Counted from the stretch's first letter, positions 1 through 6,982 are shown. The stretch: DNA of 21,694 bases from an uncultured Solirubrobacteraceae bacterium (GCA_955652345.1 CATPBV010000144.1:1-21694); one strand, 5' to 3'. Numbers and translations: made by a program. The notes: a model not told the origin generated them from the letters alone.

Positions 1-1
1 G

Positions 2-232
2 GTGATGCTCGTCTGCGCGGCCGGGATGTGGCGGCTTCGCTACTGGGCGGTGCTCGGGTTCGAGGCGTTCCTCGGAATCGTGATCCTGCTCTTCTCGCTG
101 CTGCTGGTCAAGGCGAGCAATCTCCTTGGGCTCCTCGTCGCGCTGTTGATCATCGGCGGCGGCGGGCTTCTGTTCTACAAGCTCGTACGCGTGCTGAGCC
201 GGCTGCAGATGCCGCGGCCGCCAGGACGCTGA
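2..232 (+). CDS. Small two-helix membrane protein, unknown function (5' end may lie outside window)
   Basis: About 76 residues. Two hydrophobic stretches are visible: roughly residues 15-36 (a Trp/Leu/Ile-rich helix around AVLGFEAFLGIVILLFSLLL) and residues 40-60 (Leu/Ile followed by a GGGG run), then a short basic Arg-rich tail. It therefore looks like a small integral membrane protein with no soluble domain. Both GTG (2) and ATG (5) could start it, and because the window begins here the true start could be further upstream. It is read in the same direction as dihydrolipoyl dehydrogenase, 32 bp downstream, but a promoter-like box lies in that gap, so the two need not be co-transcribed. I do not recognise the family and assign no function. 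Confidence 0.55.
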   Translation: MMLVCAAGMWRLRYWAVLGFEAFLGIVILLFSLLLVKASNLLGLLVALLIIGGGGLLFYKLVRVLSRLQMPRPPGR

Positions 233-250
233 CGACAGCTGACCTTGAGA

Positions 251-256
251 TAGGCT
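251..256 (+). promoter_or_regulatory. Putative -10 box (TAGGCT) 8 nt upstream of lpdA start
   Basis: TAGGCT fits TAnnnT and ends 8 nt before the ATG at 265. Three other genes in the window have a TAnnnT box at exactly this distance. A GGGAG at 257-261 also lies before the ATG but only 3 nt away, too close for a good Shine-Dalgarno, so a leaderless or near-leaderless transcript is plausible. Confidence 0.45.
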
Positions 257-264
257 GGGAGCAG

Positions 265-1635
265 ATGCCTGAAGAAAGCTATGACTGCGTCGTGATCGGC
301 TCCGGGCCAGGTGGTTACGTGGCGGCGATCCGCGCGGCGCAGCTCGAGATGAAGACCGCGGTTGTGGAGAAGGATCGGATCGGCGGCCGCTGCCTGAACT
401 ACGCCTGCATCCCCGCCAAGGCGGTGCTCCGAGTCGCCGACGTGCTGTCCGAGGTGCGCGACGCCGGGGAGTTCGGGATCAAGGTCGGCGAGCCGGAGAT
501 CGACTATCAGGCGGTCGGCGCGCGCCGCAAGAAGGTCATCTCGACGCTCACCGGTGGCGTCTCGAGCCTGCTCAAGAAGAACGGGGTGGAAGTCATCACG
601 GCGTCCGGCGCGCTGGCCGGCGGCGGGGTGGTGAGCGCGGGCGACCGGCGGTTCGAGGCCCGGACGATCGTCCTGGCGACCGGATCGGTGAAGAAACCGA
701 TCCCCGGTACCGAGTTCGGCGGCCGCGTGATCGGCACCGAGGAGGCCTGGGCGCTCGCGGAGCTGCCGGCGACGATGGCCGTGGTCGGTGCCGGGGCGTC
801 GGGCGCGGAGATCGCCTCGGCCTACGCCAGGCTCGGAGTGGAGGTACTGCTGTTCGAGGCGCTCGACCGTGTGCTCCCGACAGAGGACGCCGACATCTCG
901 AAGCTCGTCGAGCGAGGGCTCAAGCGGCAAGGGATCACGATTCACCTGAGGACCCTCGTCGAGGGCATCGAATCCAACGAGACGCGCGTGAAGTTCAGCC
1001 ACGGCAGCCAGTCCGGGGAGGTCGAGTGGCTGGTGATCGCCGCTGGGCGCGGACCCGACGTGGAAGGGCTTGGCCTCGATGCCGCCGGCGTGAAGCTCTC
1101 GGAAGCCGGGTTGATCGAGGTCGATGGAGCGATGCGTACCGGCGCCGAGGGGATCTACGCGATCGGCGACCTCGTGCGCGGCCCGGCTCTCGCCCACAAG
1201 GCATCCGACGAGGGAGTGATCGCAGTCGAGGACGCGGCGGGCATCCAGACACATCCGATCGAGTACGTGGACGTCCCGCGCGCGACGTTCTGCACGCCGA
1301 ATGTCGCGAGCTTCGGCCTCACGGAGGCGGAGGCCCGGGAGAAGGGCTACGACGTGGTCGTCGGCAAGGTGCAGTACGGCGCGGTCGGCGCGGGCACGGT
1401 GTACGGCGACCGCACCGGGCTGGTCAAGATCGTGGGGGAGAAGAAATACGGAGAGCTCCTGGGAGGTCACATCGTCGGCGCCAAGGCGACCGAGCTGATT
1501 CAGGAGCTCGTCAACGTGCGCGCACTCGAGGGTGGCTATCCGGAGGTAGCGCGCACGATCCACGGCCACCCGACGCTGTCGGAGGCGGTGATGGAGGCCG
1601 GGCGCGCCGCGGACGGGTGGCTGATCCACGGCTGA
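265..1635 (+). CDS. lpdA: Dihydrolipoyl dehydrogenase (E3 component), FAD-dependent
   Basis: 456 residues, typical for the family. It reoxidises the dihydrolipoyl arm of 2-oxoacid dehydrogenase complexes or the glycine cleavage system, passing electrons through a redox disulfide and FAD to NAD+. Visible features: N-terminal FAD-binding Rossmann motif (VVIGSGPGG, about residues 9-17); redox-active disulfide Cys43/Cys48 in GGRCLNYACIPAK; a second Rossmann fold for NAD (AVVGAGASGAEIAS); the FAD-contacting IYAIGDL segment; and the C-terminal catalytic His-Glu pair in HGHPTLSE (about His435, Glu440). The frame is open upstream to position 28, but homology begins at the ATG at 265, 8 nt after a TAnnnT box. 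The disulfide motif has Ala where most family members have Gly (CLNxGC). No E1 or E2 gene is in view. The next gene starts 1 nt after the stop. Confidence 0.95.
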   Translation: MPEESYDCVVIGSGPGGYVAAIRAAQLEMKTAVVEKDRIGGRCLNYACIPAKAVLRVADVLSEVRDAGEFGIKVGEPEIDYQAVGARRKKVISTLTGGVSSLLKKNGVEVITASGALAGGGVVSAGDRRFEARTIVLATGSVKKPIPGTEFGGRVIGTEEAWALAELPATMAVVGAGASGAEIASAYARLGVEVLLFEALDRVLPTEDADISKLVERGLKRQGITIHLRTLVEGIESNETRVKFSHGSQSGEVEWLVIAAGRGPDVEGLGLDAAGVKLSEAGLIEVDGAMRTGAEGIYAIGDLVRGPALAHKASDEGVIAVEDAAGIQTHPIEYVDVPRATFCTPNVASFGLTEAEAREKGYDVVVGKVQYGAVGAGTVYGDRTGLVKIVGEKKYGELLGGHIVGAKATELIQELVNVRALEGGYPEVARTIHGHPTLSEAVMEAGRAADGWLIHG

Positions 1636-1636
1636 C

Positions 1637-2191
1637 GTGCTGCCGGACCAGCCCGTCTTCTACTACGACCTAGCGAGCCCCGCCTGCTACCTGGTCGCCG
1701 AGCAGATCATCTCAGCCCTGCCTGTCGTGGCCGAGTGGGAGCCGGTGCTGGCCGCGGATGTCGGTGTCCTCGAAGCCGAGCTCGATCGATCCTCGATCGA
1801 AGGTCTCGCCGGCAGGCTGGGCATGCAGCCGGTGCGCTGGCCCCTGGAGTGGCCGCCCGACACGCGGACGGCGATGCTCGCCGCCACGTACGCCAAGGGC
1901 GCCGGGCGGGCGGTTGCGTTCTCGCTTGCGGCGTTCCGGCAGGCGTTTGCGGCGGGACGTGACCTCGGTGACCGGGACACGGTGCTGCTCGCGGGGGCGG
2001 CATGCGAGATGCACCCGAGCGCGCTGCTGAAGGGAATCTCGCTGCGCTCCGTCGCCGGCGCGCTCGAGCGCGCCGGCGATCGTGCGAGATCCTCCGGGGT
2101 GGGCGCTCTGCCGGCGATCCAGGTGGGGAACGTGGCATTCGAGGGGATCGGTGCAATCGAACAGGCAGCGGCGGCGCTGAACGGGCGATGA
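1637..2191 (+). CDS. DsbA/2-hydroxychromene-2-carboxylate isomerase-like thioredoxin-fold protein
   Basis: 184 residues from a GTG start one base after the lpdA stop, so probably translationally coupled. The N-terminus FYYDLASPACYL matches the thioredoxin/GST-kappa fold entry seen in HCCA isomerases and related DsbA-family (PF01323) proteins. The middle (TRTAMLAATYAKGAGRAVAF, then FRQAFAAGRDL) and the C-terminal GVGALPAIQVGN cis-Pro-type loop agree with that family. There is no CxxC pair: the equivalent position reads SPAC, so classic disulfide oxidase activity is unlikely. HCCA isomerases use glutathione and a Ser; actinobacteria generally lack glutathione, so the real substrate is open. The fold call is solid but the reaction is not. 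The stop overlaps the next start as ATGA. Confidence 0.8.
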   Translation: MLPDQPVFYYDLASPACYLVAEQIISALPVVAEWEPVLAADVGVLEAELDRSSIEGLAGRLGMQPVRWPLEWPPDTRTAMLAATYAKGAGRAVAFSLAAFRQAFAAGRDLGDRDTVLLAGAACEMHPSALLKGISLRSVAGALERAGDRARSSGVGALPAIQVGNVAFEGIGAIEQAAAALNGR

Positions 2192-2433
2192 GGGCCAACC
2201 GCGCCTACCACCTGATCGTCTCCCGGCAGGGGCTCGAGCCCGCGTTTCTCTCGAGCCCCGAGCGCCTCGACCGGATCGAGGTCGTGTCGATCGACGACGG
2301 GGAGGTCGTCCTCTACTGGGATCTCCCCGCCAAGCAGGCGTCGAGGCTTCTGAGGACCCTGCGCGCCGACCTCGCGGGGCTCGACGAGGATGAGTTCATC
2401 AGCCGCTGGGAGGGCGCCGACGTGGAGGAATGA
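2188..2433 (+). CDS. Conserved-looking small hypothetical protein, 81 aa
   Basis: Starts at the ATG at 2188, which overlaps the preceding stop (ATGA), a strong sign of translational coupling to the DsbA-like gene and hence to lpdA. The protein is soluble and acidic towards its end, with a beta-rich start (YHLIVSRQG), a charged middle (VVSIDDGEVVLYWDL) and a helical C-terminal half ending in EDEFISRWEGADVEE. There are no Cys, transmembrane segments or recognisable catalytic motifs. The frame is open upstream to 2002, but that part lies inside the DsbA-like gene and is a shadow. The stop TGA (2431-2433) directly abuts the stop of the convergent Sco1 gene. I do not recognise the family. Confidence 0.75.
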   Translation: MRANRAYHLIVSRQGLEPAFLSSPERLDRIEVVSIDDGEVVLYWDLPAKQASRLLRTLRADLAGLDEDEFISRWEGADVEE

Positions 2434-3063
2434 TCAGAGGCGCTCGCGCTCGAGCACCTGGATGTCGTGCGCGAGAGCTTCGGGCCGCAGCTGGTCGGCG
2501 GGGAAGCCAACGCGCTCGAAGCCCCGCTTGTCGATCAGCAGGACGAACGTCGAATGATCGATCTTCGCGGCGACCGGCTGGATCGCGTAGGCGCGCCAGA
2601 CGCGCTGCAGCTCGGACAGCGGGCCGCTCAGGAAGCGCAGACGCCCGGCCATCTCGTGCATTGAAACGAACCGGCGGCGGTGTGCGACCGTGTCCTCGGA
2701 GGGTGCGACCGAGACGCCGATCGCCGGGATGCCCCGACCGTCCCCGGGCAGGGTGTTCAGCGCTCCCTTGATCGCCTCTGCCATCAGCGGACACGCGTCG
2801 TGGCAGAGCGAGTGAATGAAGGTGAGGACGACCACCCTCCCCCGGTACTGCACGAGCGTCACCCGCCGGCCGTTCTGATCGGTCAGAGAGAACCCGGCGG
2901 CCCGTAGATTCGGCGGCAGGGTCGGGCCGTCGAACGGGGAGCTGCTGAGCTGAGCCGCCGGCGCGCCGGCGGAGCCGTGGCCAAACAGCAAGATCCCGCC
3001 GATCGCGGTCAGTAGCGCGATCAGGACGACCAGCAGCGCGCGTTGGACGAAGCTCGCGGTCAT
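2434..3063 (-). CDS. Sco1/SenC/PrrC family copper-binding protein
   Basis: 209 residues from the ATG at 3063; an in-frame extension to 3108 adds non-family sequence and is rejected. Residues about 7-27 form an N-terminal membrane anchor or signal (VQRALLVVLIALLTAIGGIL), placing the thioredoxin-fold domain outside the membrane. The fold starts around FSLTDQNGRRVTL, followed by the copper-binding CxxxC (CHDACP) and, near the C-terminus, the conserved His in IDHSTFVLLIDKRG; two Cys plus one His is the Sco copper site. Known members deliver copper to the CuA site of cytochrome c oxidase or act in thiol redox control. No oxidase gene is in the window. It diverges from the pcm gene across about 50 bp. 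Confidence 0.9.
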   Translation of the reverse strand: MTASFVQRALLVVLIALLTAIGGILLFGHGSAGAPAAQLSSSPFDGPTLPPNLRAAGFSLTDQNGRRVTLVQYRGRVVVLTFIHSLCHDACPLMAEAIKGALNTLPGDGRGIPAIGVSVAPSEDTVAHRRRFVSMHEMAGRLRFLSGPLSELQRVWRAYAIQPVAAKIDHSTFVLLIDKRGFERVGFPADQLRPEALAHDIQVLERERL

Positions 3064-3112
3064 CGCGGGCCAATTGTCGCAGCGCCCCCGCTGTGGGCAG
3101 AATGGCAATCAG
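3064..3112. promoter_or_regulatory. Short divergent promoter region between Sco1-like gene and pcm
   Basis: Only 49 bp separate the two divergent starts, so both promoters must lie here or overlap coding sequence. Weak -10-like hexamers occur on each strand: CAGAAT (3098-3103) 9 nt before the pcm ATG, and GACAAT (minus strand, 3078-3073) 9 nt before the Sco1-like ATG. Both match only the A and final T of TAnnnT. No convincing Shine-Dalgarno is seen for either gene. Confidence 0.3.
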
Positions 3113-3748
3113 ATGGCCCTTCGAGACGGTCTCAGCGACGCAGCCGCGCTCGCCCAGAGGCTACGTGTCGCCGTCGCCGACGAGCGGGTGCTTGCCGCCA
3201 TCGCGTCGATCCCACGCGATCGGTTCGTGCCCGAGGCCGAGCGCGCCCGCTCCTACGAGAACGTGGCGCTGCCGATCGACTGCGCGCAGACGATCTCCCA
3301 GCCGCTGGTAGTCGCCCGGATGCTCGAAGCGCTGGCGCCGGCGTCGAGCGACCGCGTGCTCGATGTGGGAACCGGCTCGGGATACCACGCGGCGCTGCTC
3401 GCGCTGCTTGCGGACCGCGTCTGGACGATCGAGCGTCACCCGGAGCTGAGCGCGCAGGCCGAGCAGGCAATCCGTGGCCTCGGCCTGGACAACGTCGAGT
3501 TCGTCGTCGGCGACGGTTGGGCCGGCCTCCCTGATCTCGCTCCCTTCGATGCGATCAACGTCGCGGCGTCGACGGGTGACCGGCTGCCCGAGGCACTCGA
3601 GCGCCAGCTGGCGGTCGGCGGCCGGATGGTGGCGCCGGTGGGCGAGGGCCGGCAGTACCTGATGCTGACGCGTAGGAGCGCGGACGGGCTCAGGCGCGAG
3701 CGGCTCGAGCCCGTGCGGTTCGTGCCTCTCGTCCGGGAAGGCGAGTAA
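3113..3748 (+). CDS. pcm: Protein-L-isoaspartate O-methyltransferase (PIMT)
   Basis: 211 residues from the ATG at 3113; a GTG 13 codons upstream is possible but adds non-family sequence. PIMT uses S-adenosylmethionine to methylate L-isoaspartyl residues in aged proteins, starting their repair. Visible signatures: the family-specific QTISQP (residues about 59-64), SAM-binding motif I VLDVGTGSGYHAALLA (82-97), an acidic post-I strand (WTIERHPEL), and LPEALERQLAVGGRMVAPVG near the end, matching the family's C-terminal catalytic-domain pattern. Length is typical. The final 59 bp overlap the 3' end of the DNA methyltransferase gene on the opposite strand. Confidence 0.92.
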   Translation: MALRDGLSDAAALAQRLRVAVADERVLAAIASIPRDRFVPEAERARSYENVALPIDCAQTISQPLVVARMLEALAPASSDRVLDVGTGSGYHAALLALLADRVWTIERHPELSAQAEQAIRGLGLDNVEFVVGDGWAGLPDLAPFDAINVAASTGDRLPEALERQLAVGGRMVAPVGEGRQYLMLTRRSADGLRRERLEPVRFVPLVREGE

Positions 3749-4589
3749 CTCCGAGCCGCGCGCAGATCACGGCGATCGCCTCGGGATTGTGGTCGATGAG
3801 CACGAACCGGCGGCCGAGCTGCCTGCACACTGCGCCGAGCGTCCCAGAGCCCGCAAACGGATCGAGGCACCAGCCGCCCGGATGCGAGGACGCCGCGACG
3901 ATCCGCCGCAGCACCCCCTCCGGCTTCTGGGTCGGGTATCCGGTCTTCTCGCGGCCGTTGGTCGGCACGATCGTGTGAAACCACACATCGGTCGGCCGCT
4001 TACCGCGCGCCGCCTTCTCGGCGCTCACCAGGCCGGGCGCCATGTACGGCTCCCTCTCGACAGCCTCGCAGTCGAAGTGGTGGCCACCGGGTGTGCGGAC
4101 GTAGACGAGGATCGTGTCGTGCTTGGCGGGCCAGCGCCGGCGCGGCTTGGCGCCGTAGTCGTAGCTCCAGATCAGCTCGTTCAGAAACGCCTCGCGGCCG
4201 AAGACCTCGTCGAGCAGGAGCTTGCAGTAGTGGGCCTCGCGGTAATCGATGTGGAAGTAGAGCGTGCCGTCAGCGGCGAGCAGGTCCCGCGCTCGCCGCA
4301 GACGTGGCTCTAGGAAAGCGAGGTAATCGCCGAACTCATCGTCGTACGCCAGCTTCGAGAGCAGCGACGTTCGGTAGCGGCGCCCCCCGAACCCGACGTG
4401 AGCGCCGTCCGGATCGGCACTCACGGCCAGCGTGCGCCGCAGCTGTGCGCGGCCCGTGTTGAACGGCGGGTCCATGTAGATCAGGTCGAAGCTCGCCTCG
4501 GGAAGCCGGGCAAGCGCCACTGCGTTGTCTCCCGCGATCACCAGGTCATCGTCGAGCGTCAGCTTCTCGGTCGCGATACACGTGCGCAC
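3690..4589 (-). CDS. Orphan beta-class DNA methyltransferase (N6-adenine or N4-cytosine)
   Basis: 299 residues from the GTG at 4589. Catalytic motif IV, DPPFNTG (residues 40-46), precedes SAM-binding motif I, DPFAGSGT (about 243-250). This order defines the beta class of amino-methyltransferases. The segments LYFHIDYREAHYCKLLLDE and TIVPTNGREKTGYPTQKP are typical of site-specific DNA methyltransferases in this family. The frame is open to 4712, with an ATG at 4691, but that extra 34-41 residue Ala/Arg-rich segment has no homology character. A GCTACGTT box 10 nt upstream of the GTG supports the shorter form. No restriction endonuclease, specificity subunit or mobile element is adjacent, so it looks like an orphan regulatory or epigenetic methylase. 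Target base and site cannot be read from the sequence. Confidence 0.88.
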   Translation of the reverse strand: MRTCIATEKLTLDDDLVIAGDNAVALARLPEASFDLIYMDPPFNTGRAQLRRTLAVSADPDGAHVGFGGRRYRTSLLSKLAYDDEFGDYLAFLEPRLRRARDLLAADGTLYFHIDYREAHYCKLLLDEVFGREAFLNELIWSYDYGAKPRRRWPAKHDTILVYVRTPGGHHFDCEAVEREPYMAPGLVSAEKAARGKRPTDVWFHTIVPTNGREKTGYPTQKPEGVLRRIVAASSHPGGWCLDPFAGSGTLGAVCRQLGRRFVLIDHNPEAIAVICARLGVTRLPGREARTARARAARA

Positions 4590-4599
4590 TGCGCCCGCC

Positions 4600-4605
4600 A
4601 ACGTA
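4600..4605 (-). promoter_or_regulatory. Putative -10 box (TACGTT) for the DNA methyltransferase
   Basis: On the minus strand the sequence reads GCTACGTT, then 10 nt, then GTG at 4589. It shares the GCTAnnnT form with boxes before other genes here and is the main reason for choosing the 4589 start. Confidence 0.4.
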
Positions 4606-4685
4606 GCGGCTCGGGCGGCGGGCGTTCGGGCCCGGGCGCCGCGACGCGGATGGCGGGGCGCCGTCCCGAGCCGGTCGTGAGCCGC

Positions 4686-4691
4686 TAGCAT
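4686..4691 (+). promoter_or_regulatory. Putative -10 box (TAGCAT) for the GtrA-family gene
   Basis: GCTAGCAT occurs 10 nt before the GTG at 4702. If this is the -10 element, the GtrA protein starts at 4702 rather than at the ATG at 4690, which lies inside the box. Confidence 0.35.
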
Positions 4692-5217
4692 GCTGGCACT
4701 CGTGCTAGTCAAGCGTTACCGCGCGCTTCTGCGCCATCCCCTGCGCGGTCGGGTGACGCGGTTCGCGATCTCGTCGATGGCCGCGGCCACGACGAGCGCG
4801 ATCGTGTTCGCGATCCTCTACGTGCTGGGCGCCTCCACGACCGTCTGCTCGATCGTGGCGTTCTTCGCGGGCGCTATCCCCAACTGGACCCTGAATCGCC
4901 GCTGGACCTGGAAGGTCGAGGGCAAGGTGGCGTTCGGGCGCGAGGTCTTCGCCTACCTCGTGATCTCGGCTTCCACACTGCTCGCCCTATCCGCCGCAAC
5001 CGGCTGGACTGACGACCTGGTTCAGGGCATACCCGCACACCGGGGCATCAGGGTGCTGCTCGTGACGGGCTCCTACTTCGCGGTCCTAGCGCTGCTGTAC
5101 GGCGTCAGGTTCTTCCTCTACGAGCACTGGATCTTCTCCGGCCGCAGCCGGGTCCGTGCTGCCTTGCGGTCCCGCCGCCAGGTGTGGAACGCCGCGCGCG
5201 CGAACCGCACCCCGTAG
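4690..5217 (+). CDS. GtrA-family polyprenyl-phosphate-sugar flippase candidate
   Basis: 175 residues from the ATG at 4690, or 171 from the GTG at 4702, which is better placed relative to a TAGCAT box. Four hydrophobic helices can be traced: about residues 24-46 (FAISSMAAATTSAIVFAILYV), 53-68 (TVCSIVAFFAGAIPNW), 88-106 (VFAYLVISASTLLALSAAT) and 122-145 (VLLVTGSYFAVLALLYGVRF). The pattern NWTLNRRWTW between helices 2 and 3 and the ending RFFLYEHWIF are characteristic of GtrA (PF04138). GtrA proteins are thought to flip polyprenyl-phosphate sugars made by a GtrB-type GT2, and such a GT2 lies directly opposite. The last 100 bp overlap the 3' end of that gene in antisense; the 30-residue Arg-rich tail beyond EHWIFSG may be poorly conserved. 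Confidence 0.85.
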   Translation: MLALVLVKRYRALLRHPLRGRVTRFAISSMAAATTSAIVFAILYVLGASTTVCSIVAFFAGAIPNWTLNRRWTWKVEGKVAFGREVFAYLVISASTLLALSAATGWTDDLVQGIPAHRGIRVLLVTGSYFAVLALLYGVRFFLYEHWIFSGRSRVRAALRSRRQVWNAARANRTP

Positions 5218-5993
5218 CGCAGGTTCCCATCCTTCTTCGTGTGCCCCGCGTGACTTGCGCGGTCGCGCATCGTCGTCGGGACCTCGGCCAGCCGGAAGCC
5301 GTTCAGCGCGGCGCTGATCATCAGCTCGGAAGCCTGATATTGCGGCTGCTCGAGGGTCACCGCCGCGGTCAGCTCGGCGCGCATCGCCCGAAGCCCACAA
5401 GCAGGATCGGTGATGCGATGTCGCACCATCAGGCTGAACAGCGCGCCGAACACCAGCACACCCAGGTGCCGCACGCGGTCGGTGGTGAGCTCCGCGCCAA
5501 GCCGGCGAGAGCCCGAGACGAAGTCCGCCCGACCATCGAGGATCGGCTGAACCACACGTCCCAGCTCCTCAGGCTCGTACTGGCCGTCGGCGTCGATCGT
5601 GGCGATCACGCTGGCGCCGCGAGCCCGCGCGAGCCAGTAACCGAGCCTGAGCGCGGCGCCCTGGCCGCGGTTGACGGACACGTCGCAGACGAGCGCGCCC
5701 GCGTCCGCGGCACGCGCGGCGGTCTCATCACTCGCGCCGTCGACGACGACGATCACCTCGGTCTGAAGTCCTGCGGCCTCGCGCGGGATCTCGGCGATCA
5801 CCTCCGCTATCGACGGCTCCTCGTTATAGGCGGGGATCACGATCGCGAGCGGCGTGCCCACCCCCGGAGGGTTCGCCGCAAGGAACTGCGCCGCGGCGCC
5901 GCGCTCCTCGGGCATCAGCTCGTCGAGGTCAGCAGCCGGCGCGGCGGCGGGCGTCCCCGGCGGTGGCGCGACACCGACCGTGTCCTTCTTCAT
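5118..5993 (-). CDS. GT2 glycosyltransferase, DPM1/GtrB-like polyprenyl-phosphate sugar synthase candidate
   Basis: 291 residues from the ATG at 5993, which overlaps the upstream epimerase stop (ATGA). After a Pro/Ala-rich N-terminal stretch of about 45 residues, the GT-A fold begins with IVIPAYNEE (about 52-59), then VVVDGASDET with the nucleotide-binding Asp85, and the metal-binding DAD triad in TIDADGQY (about 134-136). GSRRLGAEL and the later ITDPACGLRAMR segment fit the DPM1/GtrB-like subgroup, which moves a sugar from a nucleotide donor to polyprenyl phosphate on the inner membrane face. No C-terminal membrane helices are present, as in soluble DPM1. It is the last gene of the leftward sqdB-like operon, and its 3' end overlaps the GtrA gene by 100 bp. 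Confidence 0.88.
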   Translation of the reverse strand: MKKDTVGVAPPPGTPAAAPAADLDELMPEERGAAAQFLAANPPGVGTPLAIVIPAYNEEPSIAEVIAEIPREAAGLQTEVIVVVDGASDETAARAADAGALVCDVSVNRGQGAALRLGYWLARARGASVIATIDADGQYEPEELGRVVQPILDGRADFVSGSRRLGAELTTDRVRHLGVLVFGALFSLMVRHRITDPACGLRAMRAELTAAVTLEQPQYQASELMISAALNGFRLAEVPTTMRDRASHAGHTKKDGNLRYGVRFARAAFHTWRRDRKAARTRLRPEKIQCS

Positions 5994-6982
5994 GAGGTCC
6001 TTCCGGCGACCGCAGGCAGGCCGACCGCGCCGGTGCCGGCAGCGACCGCCTCGCGATCGAGCGTCGACCACTCTTGCCACACCCCGGCGAGACCTTCCTC
6101 GAAGTTGTATCGCGGCGACCAGCCAGCGGCTCGGGCGCGGCTCGGATCGACGATCACGGCCGGCATTTCACCAGGCCTCGCCGCGCCGTGACGGACCGGC
6201 AGCTCGGCGCCCGTCACCCTGCGCACCGCGTCGAGCACCTCGAGCACCGACAGCGACTTGCCGGTACCGATCACCACCGGGCCCCTCCAGTTCTCGCTCG
6301 CGAGCGCCAGCCGCACCGCCTGGACGACGTCAGCGGCGTGGACGTAGTCCCGCACCTGCTGCCCGTCGCCGTATACCTCGAACGTGCCACCCAGCCGGAT
6401 CGCGCGCATCAATCGCGCCACGATGCTGTCCTTGGCCTGCATGCCTCCTCCGTACACGTTCGTCAGCCTGAGCGCCGTGCAGCGCACCCCGTAGGAGGCC
6501 GTATAGGCCGACATCAGCATCTCGGCTGCCGCCTTCGTCGCGCCGTATGGGGTGAGCGGGCGCAGCGTCGCCGCCTCTGAGATTGCCGGAGCCTCCATTG
6601 GGCCCGTAACTGCGTTAGTCGACGCAAATACCAGTGCGGTCGCGCCCGCCGACCGCGCCGCTTCGAGCAGGGCGTGGGTAGCGGCGACGTTCGTCCGGTA
6701 CGTCAGGTCCGGGTGCTCGAGCGAGCGCAGGACCGAGGTCACCGCCGCCAGATGGACGATCCAGTCGCAACCTTGCGCGAAGCACTGCTCGAGCACCGAC
6801 GGGTCGCCGAGATCGCCCTGGATCAGCTCCACCGCCGGATCAGGATGCGGCTTCAGATCGACCACCCGGACGCGGGCCCCGGCGGCGGACAGCTCTGAGA
6901 CGACGTGACGACCGATGAAGCCCGACCCCCCGGTCACCAGGACCCGGCGGCCGCGCACGGCCGCCTGCTCGGCGGTGCTCAC
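5990..6982 (-). CDS. NAD-dependent epimerase/dehydratase (extended SDR, UDP-sugar 4-epimerase-like)
   Basis: 330 residues starting with GTG at 6982; the start overlaps the upstream stop as GTGA. The NAD-binding motif TGGSGFIG is at residues 17-24. The catalytic set is visible as Ser/Thr at about 122-123 (FASTNAV) and the YxxxK pair Tyr147/Lys151 (YGATK). LRLTNVYGGGMQAKDS and the later GDGQQVRDYVHAADVVQA and VIGTGKSLSVLEVLDAV segments are typical of UDP-glucose 4-epimerase-like extended SDRs. It probably epimerises or dehydrates a nucleotide sugar in the cytoplasm. It sits between the sulfoquinovose-synthase-like gene and the GT2, all with 4-nt overlaps, so its product is likely used in the same pathway. 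The exact substrate cannot be decided by eye. Confidence 0.88.
   Translation of the reverse strand: MSTAEQAAVRGRRVLVTGGSGFIGRHVVSELSAAGARVRVVDLKPHPDPAVELIQGDLGDPSVLEQCFAQGCDWIVHLAAVTSVLRSLEHPDLTYRTNVAATHALLEAARSAGATALVFASTNAVTGPMEAPAISEAATLRPLTPYGATKAAAEMLMSAYTASYGVRCTALRLTNVYGGGMQAKDSIVARLMRAIRLGGTFEVYGDGQQVRDYVHAADVVQAVRLALASENWRGPVVIGTGKSLSVLEVLDAVRRVTGAELPVRHGAARPGEMPAVIVDPSRARAAGWSPRYNFEEGLAGVWQEWSTLDREAVAAGTGAVGLPAVAGRTS

Noticed and set aside
175..1629. 484-aa open frame on the minus strand opposite lpdA
   Set aside because: Arg/His/Asp-rich sequence with no domain; it is the antisense shadow of a clearly recognisable enzyme in GC-rich DNA.
4590..4712. Longer DNA methyltransferase starting at 4691 or 4712
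   Set aside because: The added residues are Ala/Arg-rich without homology, would overlap the divergent GtrA start, and the shorter start has a promoter-like box at the right distance.
5184..6191. 335-aa plus-strand frame across the GT2 gene
   Set aside because: No motifs and biased composition, while the opposite strand encodes a clear GT2 and epimerase.
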